Shown here one piece after another: positions 23,241-35,900 of a DNA stretch of 64,000 nt. The notes under the pieces are model-generated. The model worked only from the letters and a program-made list of their open reading frames with translations. It had not been told where the DNA came from and searched no databases. The stretch is from Caprimulgus europaeus (taxonomy: Eukaryota; Chordata; Aves; Caprimulgiformes; Caprimulgidae), in NCBI GenBank assembly GCA_907165065.1, contig OU015530.1:45572965-45636964 (forward strand), read 5' to 3'. Position 1 is the stretch's first letter, and each line of letters starts with the position of its first letter. The translations under genes were made by a program, and so were the position numbers.

Positions 23241-23984
23241 ATAAGTCTCACTTGTGCATATGTTTAAGTGAAGTACTTCATGAAGACTTTAAGCACCTAC
23301 TTATCTTCTGTATGTAGTAGTGTAAGGAGGTGGAATCCTTTGTAAGGCTCTAGCAGGAATTGTCATCCATCAAAGTTTAAGCAACTACATCTGTATTCAT
23401 CTCAACTTTTACAAACAATTAGTTGTTTAATACAAGTTAATCGTCTAGGCTTCCACAGAAAGATCTAGTGCCTTCAGATGACAGTTACTCCTGTTCTAAA
23501 GTTATCTGCATTAGGGTATCTTCTGAAGGGGCACATCTCTCCTTCCTTGCCTAGGGAGCATGGACAACTCTTTTAGTCTAGATATCCAGTTCCAAAAGAG
23601 AAATCTAGCTTCTGACTTAGGCATGATCTCCCTTCCTTCATAGGTACTGTCTTTACAATGACTATGAAGGCACTGTAAAGGCAGTGGTTACTAGACACAA
23701 ACTGGAATCTATGTTAAGCAGATTGGACAGTTGGCTATTTCACAAATCCTTCAGGGCTTTTATATCTTTTAAATCAGGAAGTCTGAAGAAAATGTTCAAA
23801 TACATTTTATATGCATGTTCCACCTTCTCAGCCATTTAGCAAAATAACAAGGTGCATTGTGTCCTAAAGTATTCAACTACGCTCTACTGTATTTTTAGAC
23901 TCATGGTTTACAAACAGAGGTTATTTATAGGTTTGTCAAGCCACAGATGAAGGTGAGAGTGATGTAGACAGTACACAGAAGTAT
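23241..23984. other. Unrecognised ~0.7 kb segment interrupting the ancient CR1
   Basis: In the CR1 order only about 130-150 bases should separate the flanking landmarks. Here they are about 750 bases apart. The extra text carries no CR1 signature, no evident terminal repeats and no target duplication that I can see. It could be an old inserted element decayed beyond recognition, or a rearrangement. Confidence 0.4.
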
Positions 23985-24655
23985 GGAAACAGTCAAGAAG
24001 AAAAGAATTATTAACATAATGTAGTAGAAATAAAAAACTAATTTACTGATAGATCTTCAAGCTCCAAGCATTACAAATGGGAATTCATCATCCTGTGATG
24101 TGTTTCTAGGCCAAATACTATTTGATATTTCCGTCAGCAATACGAAAGAAAGTATAAAATAAATGCTGTGAGACATATATCACAAAGACTAGTAGAAAAG
24201 TTATTAATAGGATAAATAAATAATACAGATAAATGTGAATTATTTGGCTAAGAAACAGTGAACATACTGCTTTTTATTATTTTATTGCATCAACCAGTAT
24301 TTTATAAGGGAGTGAAATCCAACTGTAAAAAATGGCCTGATCTGATCACAGTGGTGGGAATAAAGGTAAAGGTAAGAAACTTTCATTAAATTAAAAGACA
24401 GATGAAAGAAGTAGAAATGAACTGCAAATATTAAACGTGAAAATAAACCCTGGGCTAATATTGTGTGACTTGTGCAGATTATCTATCACTAGGAATATTT
24501 TAAAATTATGAGTGTGTTCCTTTTTAATAAATGCTTTAATTCAGACAGACATTGTGGAGTTGCTGCAGAAATCAGCTGGTGAAGATCTGCTCTCTTGATA
24601 TGCAAGTATCAGATTAGATAATCACAACAGTACTTCTAGACTTCAAGTCTAATAC
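23985..24655 (+). mobile_element. Ancient CR1/L3-like LINE, 3' part
   Basis: This continues the relic at 22640. AAAAAACTAATTTACTGATA near 24034 corresponds to the KNWLTDR block. AATGGGAATTCATCATCCTG with GATGTGTTTCTAGG near 24078-24111 corresponds to the VNGxxSS...GVxQG region. ATACTATTTGATATTTCC near 24116 corresponds to LFNIFI. The end is marked by CAGATTAGATAATCACAACA then GTACTTCTAGACTTCAAGTC at about 24610-24650, which matches an old CR1 3' terminus. The stretch 24270-24540 is not recognisable. All coding capacity is lost. Confidence 0.6.
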
Positions 24656-27600
24656 TATTTATAAACATTCTGTAAAGGAAAATATGTATTGAGTCACCTT
24701 TCATTAACCACTCTTCATCTGAGGCCTTTGCTTCTCAAACAGTACAGGCCTTTGACAAAGTAAGGTCTTCATTTCCATTTTTAGAATAAAATATATTTTT
24801 TATTTATATTTGTTGTTGCAGTCCTTTCATTGTTTATGTTCATTTCTATGCACTTTTTTTTTTCCTACTGTAATAAAGAACACTAAATTTCTGAAGGGAT
24901 AATGAGATCTACTAATGTAGTAGTAAAACCTTCTCCAGTATAAGTCCCATAATGAATTCCATAATGTGTTATTTGGGACTAAGTTTAAGTTCTTCCTGCT
25001 TCCTCTTGCCCTTATTCAACATCAGTTTAGCAAATAAAGCAGACTCACACAGCAAAATGAAATATCCAGTGGCCTTTACTATGTTTTTTATATAATCAGT
25101 TTAGAGTAAGGGAATTTAAAGGAAGGATTTATGCAGTAGAAGAAGGTGTGAGTGGCATAGGAAATATGCAGGAACACAGAAGCTGCTAATGAGAAAAGAA
25201 GAAATTACAAAAATGACAAAAAAGTGTTTCTGCTCAGAGATATTAAATTAATGAACCTGCACAAATTTAGTCTCCTGAGACCAAGGTGAAATAGTTTCTT
25301 TAAGGCTGATCTCCAAAAGGAAAACAATGTAACTGAAAATATACTCAAAATATGATTAAGTAAAATTCTTGCTAATAAGTAGACAATAAAAATAATAGCA
25401 AATGCTTCAGCAGAAGAAGCTTTAAGAGCAATGATGCAGACCATTGGATCAAAGAATGTAAATAAAATGAATATGATTTACATAATTTTTGGCAGGACTT
25501 CTTTTTCTAGCATGTAGTGTCTTTTTAGAAGTATCAACAGAGCCCAATCTGTTTGCCCCTTCTTGGTTTTACTGCCAGTGAGCTCTGGAGTGAGAGAGAA
25601 ATGTTAGTCCATACATTAAGCCAAGACAAAGATTCTCTGATTGCTGGCACAAGGAATTGCAGCACAACAGGATGTTCAGATTGTCTACTCTTTCTGCTGT
25701 TCTGCTCTCTATAACCTCTGCAATTCTGAGGTTGGGTGCTGATAAATGCTGCTGTTGTCCGCCTTTTACACAGATTACCAGGTGGTCAAATTGACAAAAG
25801 ACCCTATCAAAGATGATGGGTCATATACTTAATTTTCTTGCAGTAAATTACAGCAGAAAATTAGTAGTTGAATTTAATCAATCTTGCTCTCTGGGAAGTT
25901 CCATGCACTAATGCTATCTGGTATAGTGCACAGTCTGTGCCATGAAACAGGGATTGGCTCTGCAGATGTGGCTTCACCTTTACAGCACAAACTGGGAACA
26001 GACTTGCCACCCTAAGTCTCCTCTACAACTATTAAATTGTTAAAATTTGGCAATTACTGTCAAGGAGTTTTACTGCGCTACTTTATGGAGTGGCAAAAAC
26101 AGCAGCTGAAATAGACCTGGCTACATTACTCCTTGCTGGTCCTTAGATTATAAGCTCTCAGGTTGAGGCAAATTGAAAATGTTTCTACATTACCTTGCAC
26201 AAACAGATGCTGGTTCAGGACTCTGGCTTCGAAGTACCATTGTGCAATCTCATTGGTCCCAATTTGTGGCATGTCCTAGGAGAAAAACAACATAGCTCCA
26301 GTAAAGAACTCTCTATCATTTTGAAAAGAAAGTAAAATGTGAGAATAATGATTTTTTTTTAAAGATACAGAAAAATCTTCCTTCCTTCTCCCTAAACACA
26401 ACATTGTTTTAAATTTTCTCATAAATCTCTGTTTTTCTGGGTTGCAGCCAAGACTGAAAACAAGAAATACAAGTAAGTTTACAAGAAGGTCTTGCATTTT
26501 TCTATTAAAGTGTGTAACCACAACAACAGAAGTCAGTTCAGCTCACCATAACATGGACAGTGGTAGTACTAAACATCTACATCTTATGAGGCACACAAAC
26601 TACCAGAAAGAACTGGTGACAGGAAGAAAAAATATGCATGGTACAAGGGGTAATGGCAATTCAAAGCAGATGAAAAAGAAGAAATAACTGAATTTTCTCT
26701 CTTTTTCTTAGGCAAAATACCTATATTATTAACAGGGCTTGTTGAAGTGGCGTTGGACTCAAAAGAGGGACTCTGTTCAGTGGCCTGTTTGCTTGTTATA
26801 CAGTGAGATCTTTGCATTCTGTTATTCAATGCAAAGGAACCATGAAACAAGAGTGAACTTGACAGTCTACCCTAGACAACATTAGAGGAGACCCTGATGT
26901 AGAAATCTCCCCCCTCACGCTTGTATCTGGCTCTGCAGCCCCTTTGGACTCCTCAGACACTGTGGTGGATGGTTGATGGGCAGCAGGGAGGTGTGATGAA
27001 GAAGCACTGCCACACCGGTGACCTCGCAGCTTCAGGAGTTTCTGAGACAGACACTAGAGCCATCAAGTAAGCTGTTTACCTCAGTCTCAGGGAGGGGTAA
27101 GGACCTCTGCATGGAGGAGCATTGGTATAGAGGAAGCCAGGCAAAATGGTCCAAGAGGATTAGTGTCATAAAAACAATACCCAGTGCCACGACTGAGAGG
27201 GGCAGGATGAGTTTGTGTGGCAGTGATCAAGAGAAAGAAACTAAAATAAGCCTCAGGCACCAGTAGTCTGCAGTGCTGAAAAATTATTAAAAGCTTTGTG
27301 TCATTCAAACAGTGGTGTTAGCACAAGGGGATGGGGAACTCCACCTCACTGTAGCTAGAGCTGTGTGAGATATACAGGCACTCACACATGTGAGTTTTGC
27401 CTTTTTGCCATTGTTTGTGTAAAGGGGAAAATACTTACACTTGGGTACTGTTCACCTTCAGTGTGAAACATTTCTGCAGGCAGCATTTGAAAAAAATGAG
27501 ACTCCATTAAGTAGGATTTGGTTTGGGGGAAAATGAGGAAGAAGGATAAGGAAGCAAACAGAATTCAGAGAAAGGCACAAAAGAAAAGCCAGCTGTAGAG

Positions 27601-28209
27601 ACCCTTTATTTTTACTGCTAAAATGTACTGTGATCCGAAGCATTCAGGCGCAGTAAAGAATTTGATATCTCAGGAGAAAAAGAGCAGACAAATGGGATAT
27701 TCGGTCACATATAAGTGGAAACATATTTTTGTGAGCTATAGGGTGTGTGCACTTCAGTCTTCCTTAGTGACTTCTACCTCACAGTACCAGCCCATTACCT
27801 ATGAAAATACGTTCTTTCTTCCTTACACATACCGTGAGAGTTGAAAGGCATGTATCCACAAAAATGAAAGCTATGACTACCATTTCTAGAGGTTTATGTT
27901 CCCTTATGAAAAGGAAATTGAAGAAAAAGAAAATGGATCAAAAAATATATGGAGCATTTAAGCATATTGCTTAAATGAATGCATATTTAAAATGAATGCA
28001 TTGAACATGTAAGATTTGATCTCCATTTTGGAAAAGAGCTTGAGAATTAGAAATTTTTCCCAATTATGATTTAAAAAGAAAATGTTGATTTTTGTAACTG
28101 AGTAGAATTTCCTATTAAAATGTTTCTGCTTGAAAAAAGTTCACTTTAATACTTCTTTATGGTCTAAAGGAGGCCAGCTAGCTGCTGTGAAGTAGTGCCT
28201 GTTTTTCTC
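24656..28209. other. Long AT-rich non-coding stretch
   Basis: I see no supported gene, RNA or repeat. The part at 26890-27140 is somewhat richer in G and C but has no coherent coding frame with splice signals. Confidence 0.45.
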
Positions 28210-28750
28210 CATTAGCTATGGAGTGCAGGATGGGAATGACCTTGCAGATTCAGACACCTAAATTTAGTTGCATGTGTGTGTTCACTTGTAAGATGGGCTT
28301 ATAAGCTTCTTTTACAGGCAATGGATTTTTAGTCTAAAGTGCATGGAACTTTGGGTTTGGTTGGTTTCACCACAATGCAAACTCCTACGCTCTTGCAGCT
28401 GAGCTGCCATCAAGTGTCTACTGGCTGCATGGACTTGAGTTTGGATTCAGACATGCAGGACTAACGTCTCATGGCCCATACCAACAAGAAATGGTGTTTT
28501 ACCTGTCTTCTGGGTGCTTCTCCAAAAATGAAGCTATTCCTCCTGATGTCTGTCAAATCTGTCACACCTGTGTGGAAATCTTGGGATGTCCTATACCATC
28601 TTAAACAGTATTAGATGTCTATCTTTAAGTATCAAATCCCACCTGAGACCACTCACCCCTCCCCCAACTGTCATGATGGCTTAGGTGCTCAACTCACCCA
28701 CCTACCCCTAAATGTAGGCGTCTAAATCTGCGAGTTGAATCTAACCATAC
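28210..28750. repeat. Possible old amniote dispersed repeat, degraded
   Basis: Phrases such as CAGATTCAGACACCTAAATTT (28237-28257), TTAGGTGCTCAACTCACCCA near 28681 and GTAGGCGTCTAAATCTGCG near 28715 resemble TAGGTGCCTAAxTC-type repeats that I remember from sauropsid genomes. The copy is too diverged for clear limits. Confidence 0.25.
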
Positions 28751-29504
28751 AAGTGCAGTTTAGTTTGCTATACACAAATATTAAGTGCTGTTTCAGATGC
28801 TGGAGGGCATTTTTTGGAAGAACTATACTCTTCGGGACTGACCATGTCAGGCTGCATGAGACACTCTGAAAGCTATACATTATAGACATTGACAGTCACA
28901 TGACATAAATCGCACACTGATGAAAATGTTGTAATAAACCAAAAGTGAATATGCAATGTTTTGAAAATTGTTGGTGACAAAAATATTCTGAAGAAGCAAG
29001 TTGTCTTTCAAGAGACACTGTGTCTGTATAGTGTTTGTGTAAGTAGCTTAATAGAACAGTTTATTTTTATTGTATTTTTAATTCTCCTGAATATTTGTTT
29101 GTATGTTCTGCAAGAGTGGATCACAGAATTCCTGTGGGCTGGAAGCTTTTATGTAGAATAATAAAAAAATTAGTATCATGGATTAATCTGAGTGAAAAAC
29201 TGTGTATGTTTAAGTGAAAGGACTAGATAGCTTTCATCTAGTAGAAAATATTATCCACAGATCAGTATCCAATGTGAGAACCTGAATTCTGTCTGGCAGT
29301 CCTAGCTACCGTAACTGTTTTCGTAACTTTTATCCTACAACTTTCTCCTTCTCCAGTTTGAAATAATTATGAATTGTCTGTTTTTATATATCCCATACAG
29401 TCTTTTTGAATTGTCTTTAGCTTTCAGGCATCCCTGTATACACAATTGCATTCTCTTTCCTCCTTGCTCTTTTTGCCAAATGTTTGGTGGGTGTAATTTG
29501 CTAT
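28751..29504. other. Non-coding stretch
   Basis: Nothing supported. A CACAGAATTCCTGTGGGCTG phrase near 29124 looks superficially like a CR1 end but does not continue. Confidence 0.45.
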
Positions 29505-29560
29505 AATTACATTGATGTCAATGTAACTTTGCTGATTTATACTGGCTGAGGCTTTCCCTC
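29505..29560 (+). repeat. Old amniote dispersed repeat fragment
   Basis: ACATTGATGTCAATGTAACT followed by TTGCTGATTTATACTGGCTG and AGGCTTT matches the ATTGACTTCAATGGAGTTAC...GATTTACACCAGCTGAGG phrase of an old dispersed repeat. It is the best of the copies carrying the GATTTAYAC half. Confidence 0.45.
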
Positions 29561-29900
29561 AGCTTGGTGGGTTTATTTTAATGTCTCATTTCTGTGATCA
29601 TTATTGGATTATAGCTTTCACTAAACTTTTCAGTGTCATAATTTGGAAACACTGAAAACCAACACTTTAACTTTTAAAGAGCAATAATTCTCACTTCTGG
29701 CTTCTTTTTTTTCCAGTTTAAGCACTGGCCATAAATATCCCATTAACAAGAATCTGATGCAAGTGTTTTCATTGTTTTCTCTTTGTTTTGCAGTGAGCTA
29801 AGTGTTTCTGAATTTCCTGGGTGGATGCATCAGACTGTGGCATGCTGAATCTGGTTTTATCAATTGTATTTCGTTTAAACTATTTTAAATGCAGCTTGAG

Positions 29901-29972
29901 GTATGTAACTGTATGTAACTCATTATAATAATATGTATGTAACTCGTAATAATAATAATAATTATTATTATT
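29901..29972. repeat. Decamer repeats and perfect AT palindrome
   Basis: GTATGTAACT occurs three times (29901-29910, 29911-29920, 29935-29944), the last two each followed by C and a TAATAAT run. The region ends in (AAT)n meeting (ATT)n. Positions 29951-29972 form a perfect 22-bp palindrome centred between 29961 and 29962. This fits slippage with local inversion of a trinucleotide repeat. Confidence 0.9.
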
Positions 29973-32900
29973 GTGGTTATTATCACTTTTTACTGCTGTT
30001 ATTATGCTGGGAACTACTGATTGGCAGTTCTGTAATGAGGATAACTTAGCATAACTCCAACCACTTTAGCCAGGAGAAGCCTCGGTCTTGCTTTGGTTTT
30101 GGTTTGTAGGGCTGGTGGTGACAAGAGTATTGTGGGATTCCAACTATTGCAATATTTGGAGTTCAAGTGCTATTTGTCCAGCCATGGGATAGAGAATTCA
30201 GTAAGAGAACACATTTCTTTTTTAGTTGAACAAAACACTGAGACTTTCACAACACTTACATGTTCGTTCTTGTTCCAGAAACTCCTATAAGCCAGAAATA
30301 TTTGTTGCAATGTGAAATGTTCTGTGAGATAATGATAGCTTTGCAGAAATCTGGAAATCTGTAGTGGGACAGGAGCTTCCCTTTTAATGAGCTTACATTT
30401 ATAGACGTGTTCAGCATTACTTAATAAAGAATATGACAGACATTATGAATCCAAGGATGCTGGTTCTGGGCCTTACTCAGTTCCTTAATGACACCTTGGT
30501 TTAACAAATGGGAGAGGTGTAAGAAAGCATTAATTAAAGGATCAAAATTTGAGTTTGAAGGTTTAAAGGATGATCTGGGGAGTACCATCCCTACGATTAG
30601 CACCATCTCATGTGACTGTGAAGCAGAGGTTTTTGGCTGTGCAGACCTCTGCTCAGGCAGCTCAGGGCACAAGGCAGCACTGGACTAGAAACAATGTGTC
30701 CAGGTTTGCCTAGAGCTGTGCCTGCTCCTTAGGCAGTACTGGGAGGATGTGCAGATTAGCTGGAGCACAGCAGCGTGGCTGAGCAGAGTTTGGATCAGAG
30801 TGGGTTTGCACTCCTCCAGTGTGAGCTTCTAGCAGCATGTCTTTCTGCAAGCAATGGCTTTATCAAAACTGTGAGACAGGAGAGGTTTGCTATAGTGTAA
30901 TGCAAGGCTAAAGTGTCCATATAGCTCTAGAGAAGAGTTAGACACTGTCCTGCCTCGCTGTTTAGAGTCAAACCCAGTGATTTTAGAGACATTCTCAAAT
31001 GTTGACTAACAGAAGGCCTAAAGGAGTAGAAAGAGTTTTAGAATATACTACAGTTTCTAAAGGAGTGTGTATTTACATTTCGTTGAGGAAAGAGATTAAC
31101 TATATTAAAGTTTCATGCTTGGGTGTCATAAATGAGACTTTTTTCAAGCTCTTTCTTCTATATCTTGCAAAGGGTTTTGGAGAGTTGTCTCAGTCTCTCA
31201 GTACTTATAGGCCTAACTACTGCTCACTTTTCTGGGCTATTGGAAAGGCTAACTCATTATTACTTTGCAAAATCCTAAGCTATAAAACACTGTGTAAACA
31301 TATGCTATTAACTACACCTATTTGTTATGCAAGTCAGGGCTGGGAATAATTCCAGAACCAAATCAATTGCACTCTGCAGTTTTGATTTTGTGATATCGAG
31401 CTATTGGTTTCAGAGATACCTGGGGGTGTTGTAAATGGCCTTGGTCAAATATTTACATCAACTCCATAAATCTTTCTGTCTGGCTTTATAATTAATTGGA
31501 AAATGATTTCCCTATGCAGCAACCTATTCTTGTCCCCCACGACTTAGTTACTTGGCTGGTGAGAATGATAGTCAAAATCACTTATCAGGAAAAGTTATTT
31601 CCATTATCTCCTCTGTATTGCAGGCCAAAGTTAGAGCACTCAGCGATTCCAAAAGTGTTATCTCAGCTGTGGGCTCCTGAGACAGATTTGTGTGTGAGTA
31701 GTGAATCAAAATGTGTTCAAGACCCCTGCAGCTGTTCATGTGCTAATTCCTTTTGGGTGTAACTCTGGGATGAGAGAGCAAAAATAGGGTGGTAATCATC
31801 AACCAGTCCAGGATTTCCCAGTTTGTGTACAGGTGTGTTATTGTGGCCCTCCTGAAAGCAGAGATGACAGTGTGAGGTTAAAATGCCAAACTTTAACAAC
31901 AGAGACATAAACAGAGAGGCCAAAGATAAGATATCTGAGATTGAAGTCATCATCAGCTGTTTGCTCAGTTTTGATAATTTATGACACAATCAAGAGACTT
32001 GTGTGGTCCAATTCTATAAGTGAACTCTAACTTGAGGTAAAGCTATAAATTTCTATTTGTTTTCCACACAGGCAGGAAAAGGAGCTCCCTTTTCCTTTAT
32101 TATGAGATAACTCATTTAGCAGCATAATATTATACAATAGCATGCTAACTGTCTTAGCAGCTCACCAAAATTTAGACTGTTCACCATAGTGCATTGTCAT
32201 GTTACCTGTATTCTTTCTGCTGAAAAGCGTTGGGAAGCCTGTCCAACCCTGTATGGAAGCCTGTTCGCTCTGCCCATGCACAGACTCAGCAACTCAACAT
32301 GAGATACTACATTGCAGCAACTGATCTCAGCATAAAAGATTGTTATGAAGCTCAGTGCTGGGCACCAGATGAGAATCTGAACTAGGACATAATTCCCTTT
32401 GCCATCAATGGCATGTTGGGCCCTGCTTATGACTGTGCAACAGAAACAAGGCTTGCTTATCGCTGTCTGGATTGTACAAGAATTATTTGAATTCTTATTT
32501 GATGCAGTTTCCATATACATTACTATGCTCATGTCTAATACATTAGATGGTCAAATAAATACATATTTAACTCTGCTTGAATTGTCCCTCTGACTCAACT
32601 CTTGAGGTTGGTTTAAATTTCAAAAACAGAATTTTGTATTGAAAAAATGTCTTAGTCTCTCCTGGTTATTTTTAGTTGCCTTAAGAACTTACCACTGGCT
32701 ATTTCAATCACCAACTATGTGAAATTTGTAATTACTTAATCAAGAAGGCCAGCATTCAAAATGAAAGATAAATACAAGGAAGATGACCTCTAAAAGATGT
32801 TAATCAACTGTAGTTATTGTGAACTTTGCAAGCTGCGATATGTGCACTGATGATCATAAAGATAATGAGGTCAGTTGTTAATTTCTGTTAAAATGACAAG

Positions 32901-35900
32901 TACAGACTCAATTGAAATGAAATAGGAGTTAGCCATAAAACTTTGAGTATGTGAGAATGACTGTAAAATATAGTTCTGAACTTGATGTTTCTTTTTGTTG
33001 GGGTATCAACTTTAGTCACTTTGAGAACACCTTCTTGTAGGTGGTATTGACAACTAATTCTTGCCAGTCTCAGTATTTGGCAGTTTTTATAAAGCCCCAT
33101 GACGATGCTGAATTGCAGATATTGTTAGCAAAGCTAGTTTCTAGCCCTCTTCTTCTGAAGAAATTTTGAAAGACTCATCCAAATCCATGCCAATAATTGA
33201 GAATCCAGAACATAAATAGAATGCGATTGCCGTTGAACCACCCCCAAATATACATCATTAATCATTTGATTATGCAATTGCTTGATCAGCTACAACGTTA
33301 GGCTCTTTTTTTTGTCGAGTCTTACTAGTTCTCAAAGCTGATCTTGCACCATCTTTCATGGCATTTCCTATGCCTGCCATTAATTGCAAATCACTCTGTA
33401 TCTTTTATTTCTTTGTTGGTGTACCTTTATATCCAAAGCAATGACATCAAAACAAATGTGAAGAAACATGGTTTAAGAAAAGGCATAAAAGGAGTAGTTT
33501 CATTCTCCAGCTCTTCACCTTATCATAAATCATTTGCCTTCCCTTATAAAAGACATAGGCCTCATAGAAGTAGGAGGTGATCACTGACAACATGGCTCTT
33601 GTAGTAGTTACAGCTTTCAGTTAAGTATTCATATACTTCTAGACATTAAATTATGACTTAAATTATTAGATATTTCATGGCATTTGAAAATCCCACCACT
33701 GACCTTCTAAGGAAGCTTTAAAAAATTTATCATTGTGCTGATGAAGTATAACAGCTTCAAATTCAGCATACTAAGAACTCTGTAAATGTATTATGCATTT
33801 TAATAAAAACTTAGTTTAGAAACTTGCTGTGCTCTCTTTGTCAGGTATCATGTGACTTACCATACCTGAATTCTTGAACAGTTGAAATGTGGCTGAAAAA
33901 TGCATTAATAGAGAAGAATGGAGAGAAAAAAATGTGCTGAATTGTTAGAAAAGTCTCTGGTCTTTGTATTCATGATGGTAATTGCCTGTGTTCCTGACTA
34001 CATTCCTGTAAATTACTTTCTATCATTTTGAGAGAGGAAGATGAATTACCTTGTGGACTGCAGAAATCAATAACAAAACTCTGACTTTGTTACTGGGGAC
34101 ACCAGAGTAAAGGGGAACCAAATATGACTTTCAGGTTGAAGTTTCAGAAATTCCTCCTACTATTGCTTCTCTTGAGGCAGTGTAGTTATAATGCACCTAG
34201 CACATGTCGAGGTCTAAATGGCATATTGTTACCCTAGGTGTTCTCATGTATTAAAAGACTTAACAAAGACAAAATAAAAATAAAATTACTATTGCAGAGA
34301 ATCTGTCTAATCTGCATGTCATTGGAGCTTGTTTCTTCAAAAGTGAAATAATCTGATCAGAAGAAGAGCAAAAAATTACTTAGTATAGGTTGCTGAATTA
34401 TACGTAAATATATTGAATTATAAGGATATAAAGGGAATACAACTCTGCCACTACAGTAGGAAAAGCAGAGCTTATCAAAAAGATAAGACCAAAATAAGCT
34501 AAATATTTTTTCTTTAAGATTCAAGAACAGGGTTTATTGCATTTAAATATTTGTGATTAATGGGGTAGAAAGCAGATGCTCTATCAGTGGAGATAATATC
34601 ATCAGCGTTCAGAGTAAGGAATAGTTTATTAGTTCACAAAAGCTTCATGCCCTTCTGGCCTTGCTTAGGAACTTGGCAGGATATGAAATTAAGATGAATG
34701 ATAGTTTAAACAGAGTTCACCCTTCTTCACAAGACCTTATTAGTAAAATAGGAATACAAAACATCGGCTTGCAAGATTGGTAACATGTGCAGCACCTCCT
34801 GTAATATACTTTTTTTTTTTAATAATTGATTAGACACATGTAGGACAGATCTCATTATCAAGGTCTATTGATTTTTTTTTCTACTCACAGCCTGTTGCTA
34901 AATCATTTTCCAATTATGTAATAATGTTGTGAGCATAGAGGACAGATCTGGATGGAAGTTTTAATAATTCAATGAAGAGTAGTTTTTTCTAAGTGGAGGA
35001 AGACGGGGAGGTGATGTGGCACCTGCTGAGCATGGCTGGTCTAAGAAGGACTATGAACACTCAGTCTCTAAAAGGAAGCACCATAGAATTGCTCATGTTT
35101 TAAGGTGGAGTACTAGGAGATTATTTTTCATATATTTGTTTAGTTTAAGAATATGCAGCACACATATCCTGTCACAGAAAATTGTAAGAACAGAACTGTT
35201 TTACATTTCTGACAAGATAGTGTTACTTTTTGAATTCTTGGAGCTGTATAAAAAACCCCTTACAGTTAAGAATCAAGTACAATAATAAATCTACACTTGC
35301 AGCCTAGAAACCTGGTCATTAACACTGTGTATTAAAAAAAGCCCCTGAGCATCACTGATAAATACTTCTGTTAACTTTAGGCAACTCTAAACATCTGTGA
35401 AAAATGAAGGGATTTTGCTGCTGAAATCTCATGCTTATTTTCATGTTGCTGAAGACAAACATGACACAGCAAGTGATACAATTAATTTAATTTTAAATTT
35501 GCTTTCCAAAAGTTCACAATGTATTGTCTAGGCACCTCTATAGTGAATGAAGGGTAATTTAGATGACTTAGTTTGGATCCCTTACCTCAGATGGGTGAAT
35601 CTCATTTCAGAGATGCTTATATTGGTATTGAGGGATCCTGTTGAGTAGCATGGTACTGAATGGTAAACTTCTAGATGTGTAAAAAAGGTGAAGCCTGGAG
35701 GAACTATCTTCTCTGCTGGTGAGGAACTCCACCTTTTTTTAATCACATACATCTTCAACTATGTATGGTAGGAAGATTATGGATATTAGAGAAGCCTACT
35801 ATCCAAAGTTGGAGAGTGCAATAATCATGGAAAAACTGCTCCCTGAGATGGGAAATTTTATTCATATTAGCTTCTAAGAATGCATAAAAGTAGATCAATA

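Noticed and set aside
29120..29145. CACAGAATTCCTGTGGGCTGG resembling a minus-strand CR1 3' end
   Set aside because: The following sequence departs from CR1 at once. A 20-base likeness is not enough.
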